A stretch of DNA of 20,998 nucleotides from an uncultured Porphyromonas sp. (GCA_900539765.1 UQDF01000040.1:1-20998); one strand, 5' to 3'. Shown: positions 1 to 9,247, counted from the stretch's first letter. Translations and numbers: made by a program. Notes: generated by a model from the letters alone, not told the origin.

Positions 1-19
1 CGTCCGGAGCAGGGCGAGC

Positions 20-47
20 TCCACTCCAAATTGCATTTTGGAGTGGA
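20..47. repeat. Perfect 11-bp inverted repeat with 6-nt loop
   Basis: TCCACTCCAAA at 20-30 and its exact complement TTTGGAGTGGA at 37-47 enclose a 6-base loop. No T-tract follows the stem on the minus strand, where the trmN6 transcript would end, and on the plus strand it is followed by AAAA. It is therefore not a classical intrinsic terminator for the leftward operon. It could be a dispersed palindromic repeat, a binding site, or the terminator of a gene outside the window. The rest of 1-241 shows no gene; it has only a 12-bp palindrome GAGAGTACTCTC at 150-161. Confidence 0.6.
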
Positions 48-241
48 AAATACGGCCCAGCTAACCGACACGTCACATTATCGCCTGCGTTGCTTCTCTC
101 TATGGTCTGTCGAGACAATCGCTAGCTACTGAGTGACGTTGCCTGCAGCTGAGAGTACTCTCTACGTTCGGCTGTGCTACTTTTGCTTGTGCCACGGGCT
201 AATTTGTATCATCGTTACTTGTCCTCGCTGTGATGCAAGCG

Positions 242-976
242 TTACGTGAGGTACTGGTCGAGTAAGTATGGGTGCAGGAGGTCGCGCGCCTCGGCTGTGT
301 ATCGTTGCTGCGCGGTGCGTATGGCTAAGCTCTCGGAGCGACAGGGCTCAGGCGGTGTCGCAGAGCGGTGCCATTGCGTCAGAAGTCGTATGGCGGGCTG
401 CCCTACCTGGTGGTGCATCTTGCAGAGACGTGTGAGGTTGTAGCGGTGCAGCACAGCCTCACGACGCAAGAGGGGCAATGCCTCGACGGGCGTGACGAGA
501 CAGATCGTTGGCTCAGGCGCCGCGAATGGCTCTAGGTAACGAAAGAGCAGGTGTGGCGCAAAGCCCTCTCCCGTGTGGCGCGCCTGACGGAGCGATGCCG
601 TAGCGGGCTGGAGACCATCGTAGTAAGGAGGATTGGAGATGATGAGGTCGTAGGTAAGGGGTGGCAAGGCTAGCTCAGGTGCGGTGATGTCACACGACAG
701 TGCTGTGAGCCGATTGCTATAAGGAGAGCGGGAGAAGTTGTCCTGGGCGGTTCGAACCGCTTCGTCATCGATGTCGATGGCGGTGACTATGGCATTGGGA
801 TAGGTCTGCGCGAGCATCAGCGACAGGATGCCGGTACCTGTTCCCACGTCTAGGAGTTGACTGGCCGTGTGAGCTGTCCTCGCCCACGCTCCGAGGAAGA
901 GTGCATCGGTAGAGATACGCATAGCACAAGCCCCCTGCATGAGAACGTAGTGTCGCATGCAGAAGGGCTTGTCCAT
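242..976 (-). CDS. trmN6: tRNA1(Val) (adenine(37)-N6)-methyltransferase, TrmN6 (YfiC) family
   Basis: A 244-residue class I SAM-dependent methyltransferase. The SAM-binding motif I is DVGTGTG at residues 43-49, followed by an acidic IDID stretch at 67-70. The catalytic NPPY motif at 115-118 is the signature of N6-adenine methyltransferases. The N-terminal segment CAMRISTDALFLGAW (17-31) matches the conserved region before motif I in YfiC-type enzymes, which supports starting at the first Met. In E. coli this family methylates N6 of A37 in tRNA1(Val); the same substrate is inferred here. It is the last gene of the leftward operon, 22 bases after carB, and probably relies on readthrough from upstream because no promoter is visible in the gap. 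NPPY also occurs in other N6-adenine methyltransferases, but size and N-terminus favour TrmN6. Confidence 0.88.
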   Translation of the reverse strand: MDKPFCMRHYVLMQGACAMRISTDALFLGAWARTAHTASQLLDVGTGTGILSLMLAQTYPNAIVTAIDIDDEAVRTAQDNFSRSPYSNRLTALSCDITAPELALPPLTYDLIISNPPYYDGLQPATASLRQARHTGEGFAPHLLFRYLEPFAAPEPTICLVTPVEALPLLRREAVLHRYNLTRLCKMHHQVGQPAIRLLTQWHRSATPPEPCRSESLAIRTAQQRYTAEARDLLHPYLLDQYLT

Positions 977-998
977 AGTGTTATTTGGCTGTTAGCTG

Positions 999-3900
999 TT
1001 AGTACTCTTGCCAGCTCTTGATCTCTAGCTCTTCTAGTGAGAGTGTGCAGAATGCCTTGATATAGGTAGCAGCAAGGCGTGCATTGGTGATCAGCGGGAT
1101 GTTGAGATCGATCGCTGCACGGCGTAGCTTATAACCATTGGTCAGCTCACCCGTAGAGAGGTTTTTATTGATGTTGACCACGAGGTCTACCTCATGCTGG
1201 TGTAGCAGATCGAGTGCTTGTGGCTGCTCGGGGCTGTCGGGCCAGTGAACGAGCGTGGCGGGTACTCCATTCTCCTCTAGGAAGTGCTGCGTGCCTGCCG
1301 TAGCGTAGAGCTTGTAGCCTTTCTTGTGGAGGAGCTGCGACGCTTCGAGGAGGTCGGCCTTTTGCTTAGCGCCACCCGTCGAGAGGAGGACGCCTCGCTC
1401 TGGTATGTGATGTCCCACGGAGAGCATCGCCTTGAGGATAGCCTCCTCGGTGTCTTCCCCAATACAGCCCACCTCGCCCGTGGAAACCATATCGACACCT
1501 AGCACGGGGTCAGCCTTTTGCAAGCGAGAGAAGGAGAACTGCGAAGCCTTGATCCCCACATAGTCTAGCGAGAAGGCATCTTTCGTCGGGTGCTCATAGG
1601 GCAGTCCTAGCATAATCTTGGTTGCTAGGTCGATGAAGTTGAGCCGCAGTACCTTGCTCACGAAGGGGAAGCTACGCGAAGCGCGGAGGTTGCACTCGAT
1701 CACTTTGATCTCGTTGCCTCGTGCGAGGAACTGGATGTTGAACGGACCTGAGATGTGTAGTGCCTTGGCTATCTGGCGCGAGATGCGCTTGATGCGTCGG
1801 ACGGTCTCGACGTAAAGCTTCTGTGCGGGGAACTGGATGGTCGCATCGCCACTATGCACGCCGGCGAACTCGATATGCTCGCTGATTGCATAGGCGACGA
1901 TCTCGCCATGGTCGGCGACGGCATCCATCTCGATCTCCTTGGCATGCTCGACAAACTGCGACACGACCACGGGGTGGTCTTGGGACACGTTGGCTGCGAG
2001 CTGCAAGAAGCGGAGTAGCTCCTCCTGATTGGAGCAGACGTTCATCGCAGCTCCTGAGAGGACGTAGCTAGGACGCACCAAGACGGGATAGCCTACACGA
2101 TCTACGAAGCGGTCGATGTCCTCAATGGTGGTGAGCTCGCTCCACTCGGGCTGGTCGATGCCTAGCTCGTCTAGCATAGCGGAGAACTTATGTCGATCCT
2201 CCGCATGGTCTATATCTTCGGCTTGCGTGCCTAGGATAGTGACCCCATTGGCGGCAAGACGCAGTGCTAGGTTGTTTGGGATCTGACCACCAGTAGCTAG
2301 GATGACACCCTTGGGAGCCTCTAGGTCTATGATATCCATGACGCGCTCGAAAGTGAGCTCGTCAAAGTAGAGACGGTCTGACATATCAAAGTCTGTGCTG
2401 ACGGTCTCTGGATTGTAGTTGATCATAATAGAACGCAGACCCGCCTTGCGAATGGTGTGTAGGGCATTAACCCCGCACCAGTCGAACTCGACGGAGCTCC
2501 CGATGCGATAGGCTCCCGAGCCTAACACGATGACCGACTTGCCGTCCTGCTCTGTAGCTATGTCGTGCTCCTCGCCATGATAAGTGAGGTAGAGGTAGTT
2601 GCTCTCGGCAGGTACCTCGGCAGCTAGCGTGTCGATCTGCTTGACATAAGGGAGTATGCCGAGACTCTTGCGGTGCTGACGTACTTGGTCTGCCTCTTTG
2701 TGCAGGGGCTTCTTGTACTCCTTGGTGACGGCACGAGCGATCTGAAAGTCGGTGAAGCCTTGCTCCTTAGCTTGTCGTAGTAGCTCGGCGGGGAGACTCT
2801 CTATGGAGTCGCAGGTGCCCAGTGTCTCGGAGGTCTCTAGGATGCCTTGGAGGCGATAGAGGAACCAGCGATCGATCTTTGTAAGCTCGTGGATCTGCTC
2901 CACGCTGTACCCCTGACGGAACGCTTTGCTGATTACGAAGATGCGGGTGTCCGTCGGCTCCCGCAGGGCTGTGTCGATGTCAGGGATGACGAGTTCTTTG
3001 TTTTCGCAGAAGCCGTGCATACCCTGTCCGATCATGCGGAGTCCCTTTTGGATTGCCTCCTCAAAGGTACGACCGATAGCCATCACCTCGCCGACAGACT
3101 TCATGCTACTGCCGAGCTGTCGAGAGACGCCATGGAACTTACCTAGATCCCAGCGTGGTATCTTGCAGACACAGTAGTCTAGTGCTGGCTCGAAGAAGGC
3201 TGGCGTAGAGCCTGTCACCGCATTCTGCACCTCAAAGAGTCCATAGCCCAGTCCGAGCTTAGCAGCGACGTGTGCGAGGGGATAACCAGTAGCTTTGCTG
3301 GCTAGAGCTGAGGAGCGAGAGAGACGCGCATTGACCTCGATGACACGGTAGTCCTCACTGTATGGGTCGAGGGCATACTGCACATTGCACTCGCCTACGA
3401 CACCGAGGTGACGGATGATCTTGATAGCGATCGTGCGGAGCTTGTGATACTCATCATTGGTGAGGGTCTGTGAGGGAGCGATGACGATACTCTCGCCAGT
3501 GTGGATGCCGAGCGGGTCAAAGTTCTCCATATTACAGACGGTGATGCAGTTGTCGTAAGCGTCTCGCACCACCTCGTACTCGATCTCTTTCCAGCCACGC
3601 AAGCTCTTCTCAATCAGTAGCTGTGGGGAGAAGGCGAAAGCTTTCTCCGCAAGGAGTCTGAGCTCCTCATCATTATCGCAGAAGCCACTACCCAATCCTC
3701 CCAAGGCATAGGCAGCTCGTACGATGACGGGGTAGCCTAGTTGGTTGGCAGCAACGAGAGCGTCCTCCATCGTGGTGACAGCGTGGCTCTGGATGGTCTT
3801 GACCTCTATCTCGTCAAGCTTCTCGACAAAGAGCTCGCGATCTTCGGTCGCCATAATGGTCTCAACGGGTGTACCGAGTACATCGATGCCGTAACGCTCC

Positions 3901-4223
3901 AGGACACCCGACTGAAAGAGCTGAACACCACAGTTGAGTGCGGTTTGCCCACCGAAGGCTAGCATGATGCCATCGGGACGCTCACGCTCTATGACACGCT
4001 CTACGAAGTAAGGCGTGACGGGTAAGAAATAGACCGCATCGGCAACGCCTTCGCTGGTCTGTACCGTAGCGATATTGGGGTTGATGAGGACGGTCTTGAT
4101 ACCCTCCGCTTTGACAGCTTTGAGAGCTTGTGAGCCTGAATAGTCAAATTCGCCTGCCTCTCCGATCTTGAGTGCACCAGATCCGAGTAGGAGTATCTTA
4201 TTGTATTGCTTACGCTGAGTCAT
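999..4223 (-). CDS. carB: Carbamoyl-phosphate synthase large subunit
   Basis: A full-length 1074-residue CarB. It makes carbamoyl phosphate from bicarbonate, ATP and CarA-derived ammonia for pyrimidine and arginine synthesis. Two homologous synthetase halves are visible. The first opens with LLLGSGALKIGEAGEFDYSG (11-30) and the second with VIVLGSGAYRIGSSVEFDW (564-582). Each has an ATP-grasp core, such as RAAYALGGLGSGF (169-181) in the first and RPSYVLSGAAMNV (717-729) in the second. The C-terminal 130 or so residues form the MGS-like allosteric domain. Many stretches, including LINPNIATVQT (46-56) and RAAYALGGLGSG, are those I know from eukaryotic CAD/CPS II rather than from E. coli CarB. 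The gene starts 21 bases after carA, as expected for a co-translated partner. I saw no frameshift or missing domain. Confidence 0.98.
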   Translation of the reverse strand: MTQRKQYNKILLLGSGALKIGEAGEFDYSGSQALKAVKAEGIKTVLINPNIATVQTSEGVADAVYFLPVTPYFVERVIERERPDGIMLAFGGQTALNCGVQLFQSGVLERYGIDVLGTPVETIMATEDRELFVEKLDEIEVKTIQSHAVTTMEDALVAANQLGYPVIVRAAYALGGLGSGFCDNDEELRLLAEKAFAFSPQLLIEKSLRGWKEIEYEVVRDAYDNCITVCNMENFDPLGIHTGESIVIAPSQTLTNDEYHKLRTIAIKIIRHLGVVGECNVQYALDPYSEDYRVIEVNARLSRSSALASKATGYPLAHVAAKLGLGYGLFEVQNAVTGSTPAFFEPALDYCVCKIPRWDLGKFHGVSRQLGSSMKSVGEVMAIGRTFEEAIQKGLRMIGQGMHGFCENKELVIPDIDTALREPTDTRIFVISKAFRQGYSVEQIHELTKIDRWFLYRLQGILETSETLGTCDSIESLPAELLRQAKEQGFTDFQIARAVTKEYKKPLHKEADQVRQHRKSLGILPYVKQIDTLAAEVPAESNYLYLTYHGEEHDIATEQDGKSVIVLGSGAYRIGSSVEFDWCGVNALHTIRKAGLRSIMINYNPETVSTDFDMSDRLYFDELTFERVMDIIDLEAPKGVILATGGQIPNNLALRLAANGVTILGTQAEDIDHAEDRHKFSAMLDELGIDQPEWSELTTIEDIDRFVDRVGYPVLVRPSYVLSGAAMNVCSNQEELLRFLQLAANVSQDHPVVVSQFVEHAKEIEMDAVADHGEIVAYAISEHIEFAGVHSGDATIQFPAQKLYVETVRRIKRISRQIAKALHISGPFNIQFLARGNEIKVIECNLRASRSFPFVSKVLRLNFIDLATKIMLGLPYEHPTKDAFSLDYVGIKASQFSFSRLQKADPVLGVDMVSTGEVGCIGEDTEEAILKAMLSVGHHIPERGVLLSTGGAKQKADLLEASQLLHKKGYKLYATAGTQHFLEENGVPATLVHWPDSPEQPQALDLLHQHEVDLVVNINKNLSTGELTNGYKLRRAAIDLNIPLITNARLAATYIKAFCTLSLEELEIKSWQEY

Positions 4224-4244
4224 GGTTTGGTCGAGCTTGATGGG

Positions 4245-5351
4245 TTATTTCGACAATTGTGGGTAGTTCAAGACGGTGTCCTGAAAGTCAGTGAAGAAGC
4301 TGAGTGCATCTAGAGGACCGCCCTTTGCCTCTGGGTGGAACTGTACCGAGCGAAATGGCAGGTCGGTGTGCATAAGCCCCTCGTTGGTGCCATCGTTGAG
4401 GTTGGTGTACCACTCTTCCCATCCCTGAGGGAGTGTTGCTGAGTTGACAGCATAGCTGTGGTTCTGGCTGGTGATGAGGCACTGGGGTGAGCCGACCAAC
4501 TGGACAGCTTGATTGTGCCCGTGGTGTCCGTACTTCATCTTGTAGATCTTAGCACCAGAGGCGAGCGCCATCAGCTGATTGCCCATGCAGATGCCGTAAG
4601 TGGGGAGCTGACGCTCGAAGGCATACTGTATCTGTCTGATCGTCTCCTTGCAGCAAGTCGGCGAGCCTGGGCCATTGCTGATGAAGACTCCACGCAACCC
4701 CTCGATCTGCTCCAAAGGATAGTCCCAGGGGACGCGGTGGAGGGTGAAGCGCTCATCGACGAGCGAGCGCAGGATGTTGTCCTTGAGTCCACAGTCGATC
4801 AAAGCTATATGACAATCGCCCGATCCGTAGATGCGAGGCTCGGAGCAAGAGGCTTGAGCAACTAAGTTTTGCTCTCCGATGGCAGGCTCTATGGGAGAAG
4901 TTTCGCCCTCGATGGTTATCGTGCCGACCTGGATACCATGGTCACGCAGATGCTTGGTCAGAGCTCGTGTGTCGATGCCCGTAATCCCCACGACGCCCTG
5001 CTCTGCCATAAAGTCTCCTAAGGATTGCTCCGCATTCCAGTGTGAGTACTCTGGCGAGTAGCTATTGACTATCAGGGCACGCATGAGACAGCCGTCACTC
5101 TCGTAGTAGTTTGGGATGTCGTACTCATCTCGAGTGGCAGCGGGGACACCGTAATTGCCCACCATCGGATAAGTCATCACCAAGATCTGCCCCATATAGC
5201 TGGGGTCGGTGAGCGACTCGGTGTAACCATTCATGGCTGTATTAAAGACTACCTCCCCGGCCAACTGTCTGGTCGCACCGAAGTGCCAGCCCGTGTAGGT
5301 AGATCCGTCTTGTAGCGTGAGCGTAGCTTTGCGCTGTGTGGATGTTTGCAT
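4245..5351 (-). CDS. carA: Carbamoyl-phosphate synthase small subunit (glutaminase)
   Basis: A 368-residue CarA that hydrolyses glutamine and channels ammonia to CarB. The N-terminal CPSase small-chain domain (about 1-170) contains GEVVFNTAMNGY (32-43) and PSYMGQILVMTYP (50-62). The C-terminal class I amidotransferase domain holds the nucleophile Cys255 in GICMGNQ (253-259) and the partners His339 and Glu341 in QFHPEA (337-342). The reading frame stays open a further 75 codons upstream, to 5576, but that stretch overlaps the purF 3' end and has no CarA similarity. The Met at 5351 puts the normal CarA N-terminus (LTLQDGSTYTG) in place and leaves a 28-base gap after purF, so I chose it. carB follows 21 bases later. 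Confidence 0.97.
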   Translation of the reverse strand: MQTSTQRKATLTLQDGSTYTGWHFGATRQLAGEVVFNTAMNGYTESLTDPSYMGQILVMTYPMVGNYGVPAATRDEYDIPNYYESDGCLMRALIVNSYSPEYSHWNAEQSLGDFMAEQGVVGITGIDTRALTKHLRDHGIQVGTITIEGETSPIEPAIGEQNLVAQASCSEPRIYGSGDCHIALIDCGLKDNILRSLVDERFTLHRVPWDYPLEQIEGLRGVFISNGPGSPTCCKETIRQIQYAFERQLPTYGICMGNQLMALASGAKIYKMKYGHHGHNQAVQLVGSPQCLITSQNHSYAVNSATLPQGWEEWYTNLNDGTNEGLMHTDLPFRSVQFHPEAKGGPLDALSFFTDFQDTVLNYPQLSK

Positions 5352-5379
5352 GATTATTGTATGAAAAGAGCGTCTATGT

Positions 5380-7284
5380 CTATTTGCGATTGTACTGCTG
5401 CTCGTAGTAAGCGATGAAAGCATCGTTGACGAGATGGGACCCGCCAGGCGTAGGATAGTCGCCCGTAAAGTACCAGTCGCCAGGATGATGTGGGATAGCT
5501 TCGTGTAGTGTCTCGACTGTCTGGTAGACAATGCTAACCTCAGCCTTGATACTGTCAGATTTGACCAACTCTGCAATTTTGGCAGAGATCTCTTCCTCTG
5601 TAAAGGGAGCGTAGAGGCTCTTGATCACGTTGGGTACGTACTCCGTGAGCGGACGCTCCCTGAGGGCTATCGCCTCACGGTATGCCTCGTCAAGCATACG
5701 CTGCAGGCCTCGCTCCTGAAGGAGTGCGATCATAGCTCTAAAGGCTATAAACTCATCCACGTGACGCATATCTATACCATAGTAATCGGGATAGCGAATC
5801 TGTGGAGCACTAGAGACGAAGACTATCTTGCGCGGTCCTAAGCGGTCTAGGATCGTAAGGATGCTCTGACGTATCGTGGTGCCTCGTACGATACTATCGT
5901 CGATGACCACGAGATTGTCCACGCCACGCTCGATGGAGCCGTAGGTGACGTCGTAGACGTGCGTCGCTAGGTCGTTACGTGTATTGCCCTCGGAGATGAA
6001 GGTGCGTAGCTTGATATCCTTGATGGCGACCTTCTCACTACGTATGCGCTGCGAGAGGATACCCTTCAGTTGCTCGTCAAAGTCGGGAGCCCCCAACGCC
6101 TGCTCGATCTGCTCCGCCTTGCGCTTGTTGAGCTCTAGGTTTAGTCCCTCTAGCATACCAAAGTAAGCGACCTCGGCGGTGTTTGGGATAAAGGAGAAGA
6201 CCGAGTGAGTCAAGTCGCCGTCTATCTCTCTGAGAATAGCAGGTGTGAGAAGCTGTCCTAGCATCTTACGCTCCCGGTAGATGTCTCGATCACTACCACG
6301 AGAGAAGTAGATACGCTCGAAGGAGCAAGCTTTCAGTTCGCCAGGCTCCAAGATCTGCGTGATACGCGGATTAGCTTTGTTGTCTATGGTGAGCGCCTCG
6401 CCAGGGTTTAGTTCGAGGACCTTGTCGTAGGTCACATTCATCACCGTCTGGATCACAGGACGCTCGCTAGCTACGACGATGATCTCGTCATCGATGTAGT
6501 AGAATGCGGGGCGGATGCCGTTGCGATCTCTCAGGACGAAGGAATCTCCCGACCCCGTCATGCCACACATCACAAAGCCCCCGTCCCAGATAGGACTGGT
6601 ACGATGTAGCACATTGGTCAGATCCAGATTGTCCTCTATGAAGTGCGTTATGTCCATCCCCTCTAGCCCCTGCTCCTCGTGAGCGATCTTGTAGAGACGC
6701 TCCACCTCACGGTCTAGACGGTGACCTACTTGGTCTAATATAATATGTGTGTCGCTAGAGGTACGAGGGTGCTGACCGATGGCGGTGATCTCATCAAAGA
6801 TTCCCGACACATTGGTCAGGTTGAAGTTACCACACACGGCGAGGGACTTCGCTCTCCAGTTGCTACGGCGTACCATCGGGTGTACGAAAGTCAAGCCCGC
6901 CAAGTCTGTCGTGCTGTAACGTAGATGACCCATATAGCAATCGCCGAGGAAAGGTGTATAGCGCTCAGCTTGTGTCGCCTCCTCTGCGGTAGGAGTCTTA
7001 CCATCGTGAGCTGTGGCTATGGCCTCGTGTACTGTCTTGAAGATCTCCGTAATAGCGTTACTGCCGAGAGCTCTCTCTCGATAGATATACTCGTCACCAG
7101 GAGGTGCCTGTGTCTTGACCACAGCCAGCCCAGCGCCATCTTGCCCACGATTGTGCTGCTTCTCCATCAGGAGGTAGAGCTTATTCAGCCCGTAGAGGGT
7201 CGTACCATAGCGCTTTGCGTAGTACTCTAGGGGTTTGCGTAGTCGTATGAGTGCTATCCCGCACTCGTGCTTAAGTGGTTCCAT
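5380..7284 (-). CDS. purF: Amidophosphoribosyltransferase, long Bacteroidota-type form
   Basis: A 634-residue protein with the order of PurF domains. PurF catalyses the first committed step of purine synthesis, glutamine plus PRPP to phosphoribosylamine. A class II (Ntn) glutaminase starts at Cys8 (HECGIA), implying removal of a 7-residue propeptide. Further glutaminase motifs are HNRGQDGAG (44-52), GHLRYST (119-125) and CGNFNL (151-156). The phosphoribosyltransferase domain has the PRPP loop VVIDDSIVRGTT (459-470) and then SSAPQIRYPDYYGIDM (491-506). It is about 130 residues longer than E. coli PurF. The extra length lies in the segment before RTFI (427-430), where insertion-like residues run to about 424, and in a C-terminal tail of roughly 100 residues. 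The usual proline-rich motif near 366 reads FIPNTAE. I see no cysteine pattern for an Fe-S cluster. A second, standard PurF elsewhere in the genome cannot be excluded. Confidence 0.88.
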   Translation of the reverse strand: MEPLKHECGIALIRLRKPLEYYAKRYGTTLYGLNKLYLLMEKQHNRGQDGAGLAVVKTQAPPGDEYIYRERALGSNAITEIFKTVHEAIATAHDGKTPTAEEATQAERYTPFLGDCYMGHLRYSTTDLAGLTFVHPMVRRSNWRAKSLAVCGNFNLTNVSGIFDEITAIGQHPRTSSDTHIILDQVGHRLDREVERLYKIAHEEQGLEGMDITHFIEDNLDLTNVLHRTSPIWDGGFVMCGMTGSGDSFVLRDRNGIRPAFYYIDDEIIVVASERPVIQTVMNVTYDKVLELNPGEALTIDNKANPRITQILEPGELKACSFERIYFSRGSDRDIYRERKMLGQLLTPAILREIDGDLTHSVFSFIPNTAEVAYFGMLEGLNLELNKRKAEQIEQALGAPDFDEQLKGILSQRIRSEKVAIKDIKLRTFISEGNTRNDLATHVYDVTYGSIERGVDNLVVIDDSIVRGTTIRQSILTILDRLGPRKIVFVSSAPQIRYPDYYGIDMRHVDEFIAFRAMIALLQERGLQRMLDEAYREAIALRERPLTEYVPNVIKSLYAPFTEEEISAKIAELVKSDSIKAEVSIVYQTVETLHEAIPHHPGDWYFTGDYPTPGGSHLVNDAFIAYYEQQYNRK

Positions 7285-7309
7285 AGATCCGCCGAGGGTT
7301 ATATCTCAG

Positions 7310-9190
7310 TTAGCGACGCTTTTTGTTTTGCTCACGCATGAGCTTCTCTTGCTCCTTCTGCATCTGCTCGAGACGCGCCATAAAGCCTTTCTTTTTCTTG
7401 GGCTTCCTTTGGTTCTCCTCGAGACGTGCCAGCACCTTCTCCTCATTGATCAGTAGTCGGCTAGCAACAAACTGCAAGATCGTGATCAGCGTAGAGATAA
7501 AGTAGTAGTAGGTCAGACCAGCTGCATTGCTATTGAAGAAGATGAAGAACATGATCGTCATGATGTAAGGCATCAGGCGCATCATCTTCATCTGCGAATT
7601 GTCCGCCCCTGCGGACATGCTCATCGTATAGCGCGAGTAAATGATATTGGTGACAGCCCATAGCAAGCAGAAGAGACTGATATGGTTACCACCCAGTAGA
7701 CCCGTGATAAAGGGTATGTCCGTGCTCCACGAGATGATCGGGTCGTAGGTCGAGAGGTCCTTGACCCAGAGGAAGCTCTCCCCACGAAGGTCTATCGCCG
7801 TCGGGAAGAACATATAGAGTGCTATCAAGAAAGGCATCTGCAGCAACATCGGCAAGCAGCCACTCATCGGGCTAGCTCCCGCATTGCGGTAGAGCTCCAT
7901 CGTCGCTTGACTGCGCTTCATCATCATCTGCTGATCATCACCCGCATACTTAGCATTGATCGCCTCTACTTGTGGCTTCAAGACGCGCATCTTAGCCTGC
8001 GACATATAGCTCTTGAAGGTAAGTGGCGAGAGAACCAGCTTGATGATGAGTGTCAGCAAGAGGATGATGATACCCCAGTTGGAGATAAAGCTCTGAAGCA
8101 AGTCGATCAGCGGACGAATCAAGGTGACATTGATCCATCTAAAGAGCGAGCCACCCACATAGATCATCCGCTTGAGGTCTAGCTGCTGCGCCTTGTCCAC
8201 GCCAGCGTCCATCGCTTTGAGCATGTTGTAGTCTAGAGGTCCCATGAAGAGCGCAAAGTCCGCCTTGCGCCCATCACGTATGTCCATCGCAAAAGCTCCT
8301 TGATACTTGCAGTCCTTAATATACTCCGTTTCCTTAGGCTCCGTAGTGAAAGACATCTTATTTCCCTCTAGTCGGGTATCTCCAAGACCTATGAGCACGG
8401 TGCTAAAGAACTTGTCTTTCATTGCCACCCACTGGATCTTCTCGCGGACGTCTTTCTCCTGTACCATTTTAGTCTCCTTGAGCTTCTCTACATCGTCTGC
8501 TGGATACTTATAATATATAGTGGAGTACTGATTCTCAAACTTCCAGGAGCGCTCCTGCCGCGGTATGCGCAGGCTCATCTCTAGGTCTTGTATCGCATTA
8601 TTACTCTGCAGTAGCGAACCCAGTCCCTGGGCCTCGATAGCCATACCGAGCATATAACCCTCGTGAGGCATCGTGTAGATGATGCGCAGATAGCTCGACG
8701 AGTCTATCGGCAACGTCATCAAGATCGTTGAATCGTTGGGCTGACTGGCTAGCCAGATTAGATCTTTCGTCTCTAAGATTTGGTTTTGGTTCGTCCGTAG
8801 GGGTAGATTTAGCATAAAGTCCCCAGGAGCGAAGAGCCGTACCTGTGTGCTGTCGTAGCTCAGATAGTCTGTCAGCTCTGCCGAGACAGGCATAGCCCCC
8901 TGTGTAGAGAAGGTGACACACAGCTTTTCGTTTTCTAGGGTGTACTCCTTAGCCGTCTGGTTCTTCAACTGACTGAAAGCGTAGAGCGAGTCAACAGGGA
9001 TAGGCTTTGCTGCATCTGAAGTCGTTTGGCTCTCCTCTTCAGTGGCCACAGCTGTATTTGTTTCGACCTGAGTGGTATCAGTCGCAGAGATAGGAGTGGA
9101 GGAAGGCGTCTGCTTAGGGATTAGAAAGACTGAGTAGACGACGATGACCACGCCAATCAGAATGATACCTATGAGGTTTGATTTATTCAT
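7310..9190 (-). CDS. yidC: Membrane protein insertase YidC/OxaA
   Basis: A 626-residue YidC, which inserts and folds inner-membrane proteins with or without the Sec translocon. Segment TM1 spans about residues 7-24. It is followed by a low-complexity Thr/Ser/Glu linker (28-65) and a large periplasmic beta domain to about 345. The conserved five-helix insertase core begins near 350. It includes the SPLTFKSYMSQAKMR region (388-402), GCLPMLLQMPFLIALY (444-459), and hydrophobic helices near 501-518, 538-552 and 559-580. The C-terminal tail (585-626) is strongly basic, as expected for ribosome contact. Lys384 sits where E. coli has the groove Arg366. It follows pyrG by 57 bases and precedes purF by 25. 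Start: the first Met gives an intact TM1. Confidence 0.97.
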   Translation of the reverse strand: MNKSNLIGIILIGVVIVVYSVFLIPKQTPSSTPISATDTTQVETNTAVATEEESQTTSDAAKPIPVDSLYAFSQLKNQTAKEYTLENEKLCVTFSTQGAMPVSAELTDYLSYDSTQVRLFAPGDFMLNLPLRTNQNQILETKDLIWLASQPNDSTILMTLPIDSSSYLRIIYTMPHEGYMLGMAIEAQGLGSLLQSNNAIQDLEMSLRIPRQERSWKFENQYSTIYYKYPADDVEKLKETKMVQEKDVREKIQWVAMKDKFFSTVLIGLGDTRLEGNKMSFTTEPKETEYIKDCKYQGAFAMDIRDGRKADFALFMGPLDYNMLKAMDAGVDKAQQLDLKRMIYVGGSLFRWINVTLIRPLIDLLQSFISNWGIIILLLTLIIKLVLSPLTFKSYMSQAKMRVLKPQVEAINAKYAGDDQQMMMKRSQATMELYRNAGASPMSGCLPMLLQMPFLIALYMFFPTAIDLRGESFLWVKDLSTYDPIISWSTDIPFITGLLGGNHISLFCLLWAVTNIIYSRYTMSMSAGADNSQMKMMRLMPYIMTIMFFIFFNSNAAGLTYYYFISTLITILQFVASRLLINEEKVLARLEENQRKPKKKKGFMARLEQMQKEQEKLMREQNKKRR

Positions 9191-9247
9191 CTAAAGTATA
9201 GATTATATCGTGTATAAAAGAAACTGCTCGAGATGTGATGTGTGCCC

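Noticed and set aside
150..161. 12-base palindrome GAGAGTACTCTC downstream of trmN6
   Set aside because: It has no loop or T-tract to act as a terminator and no second copy that I noticed; it could be chance.
5352..5576. In-frame 75-codon extension upstream of carA, overlapping the end of purF
   Set aside because: The extra residues have no CarA similarity and lie antiframe over conserved purF coding sequence. The Met at 5351 gives the normal CarA N-terminus and a 28-base gap.
8601..8921. Minus-strand frame of 106 codons inside yidC
   Set aside because: A shadow frame of the well-supported yidC gene, with no family signature.
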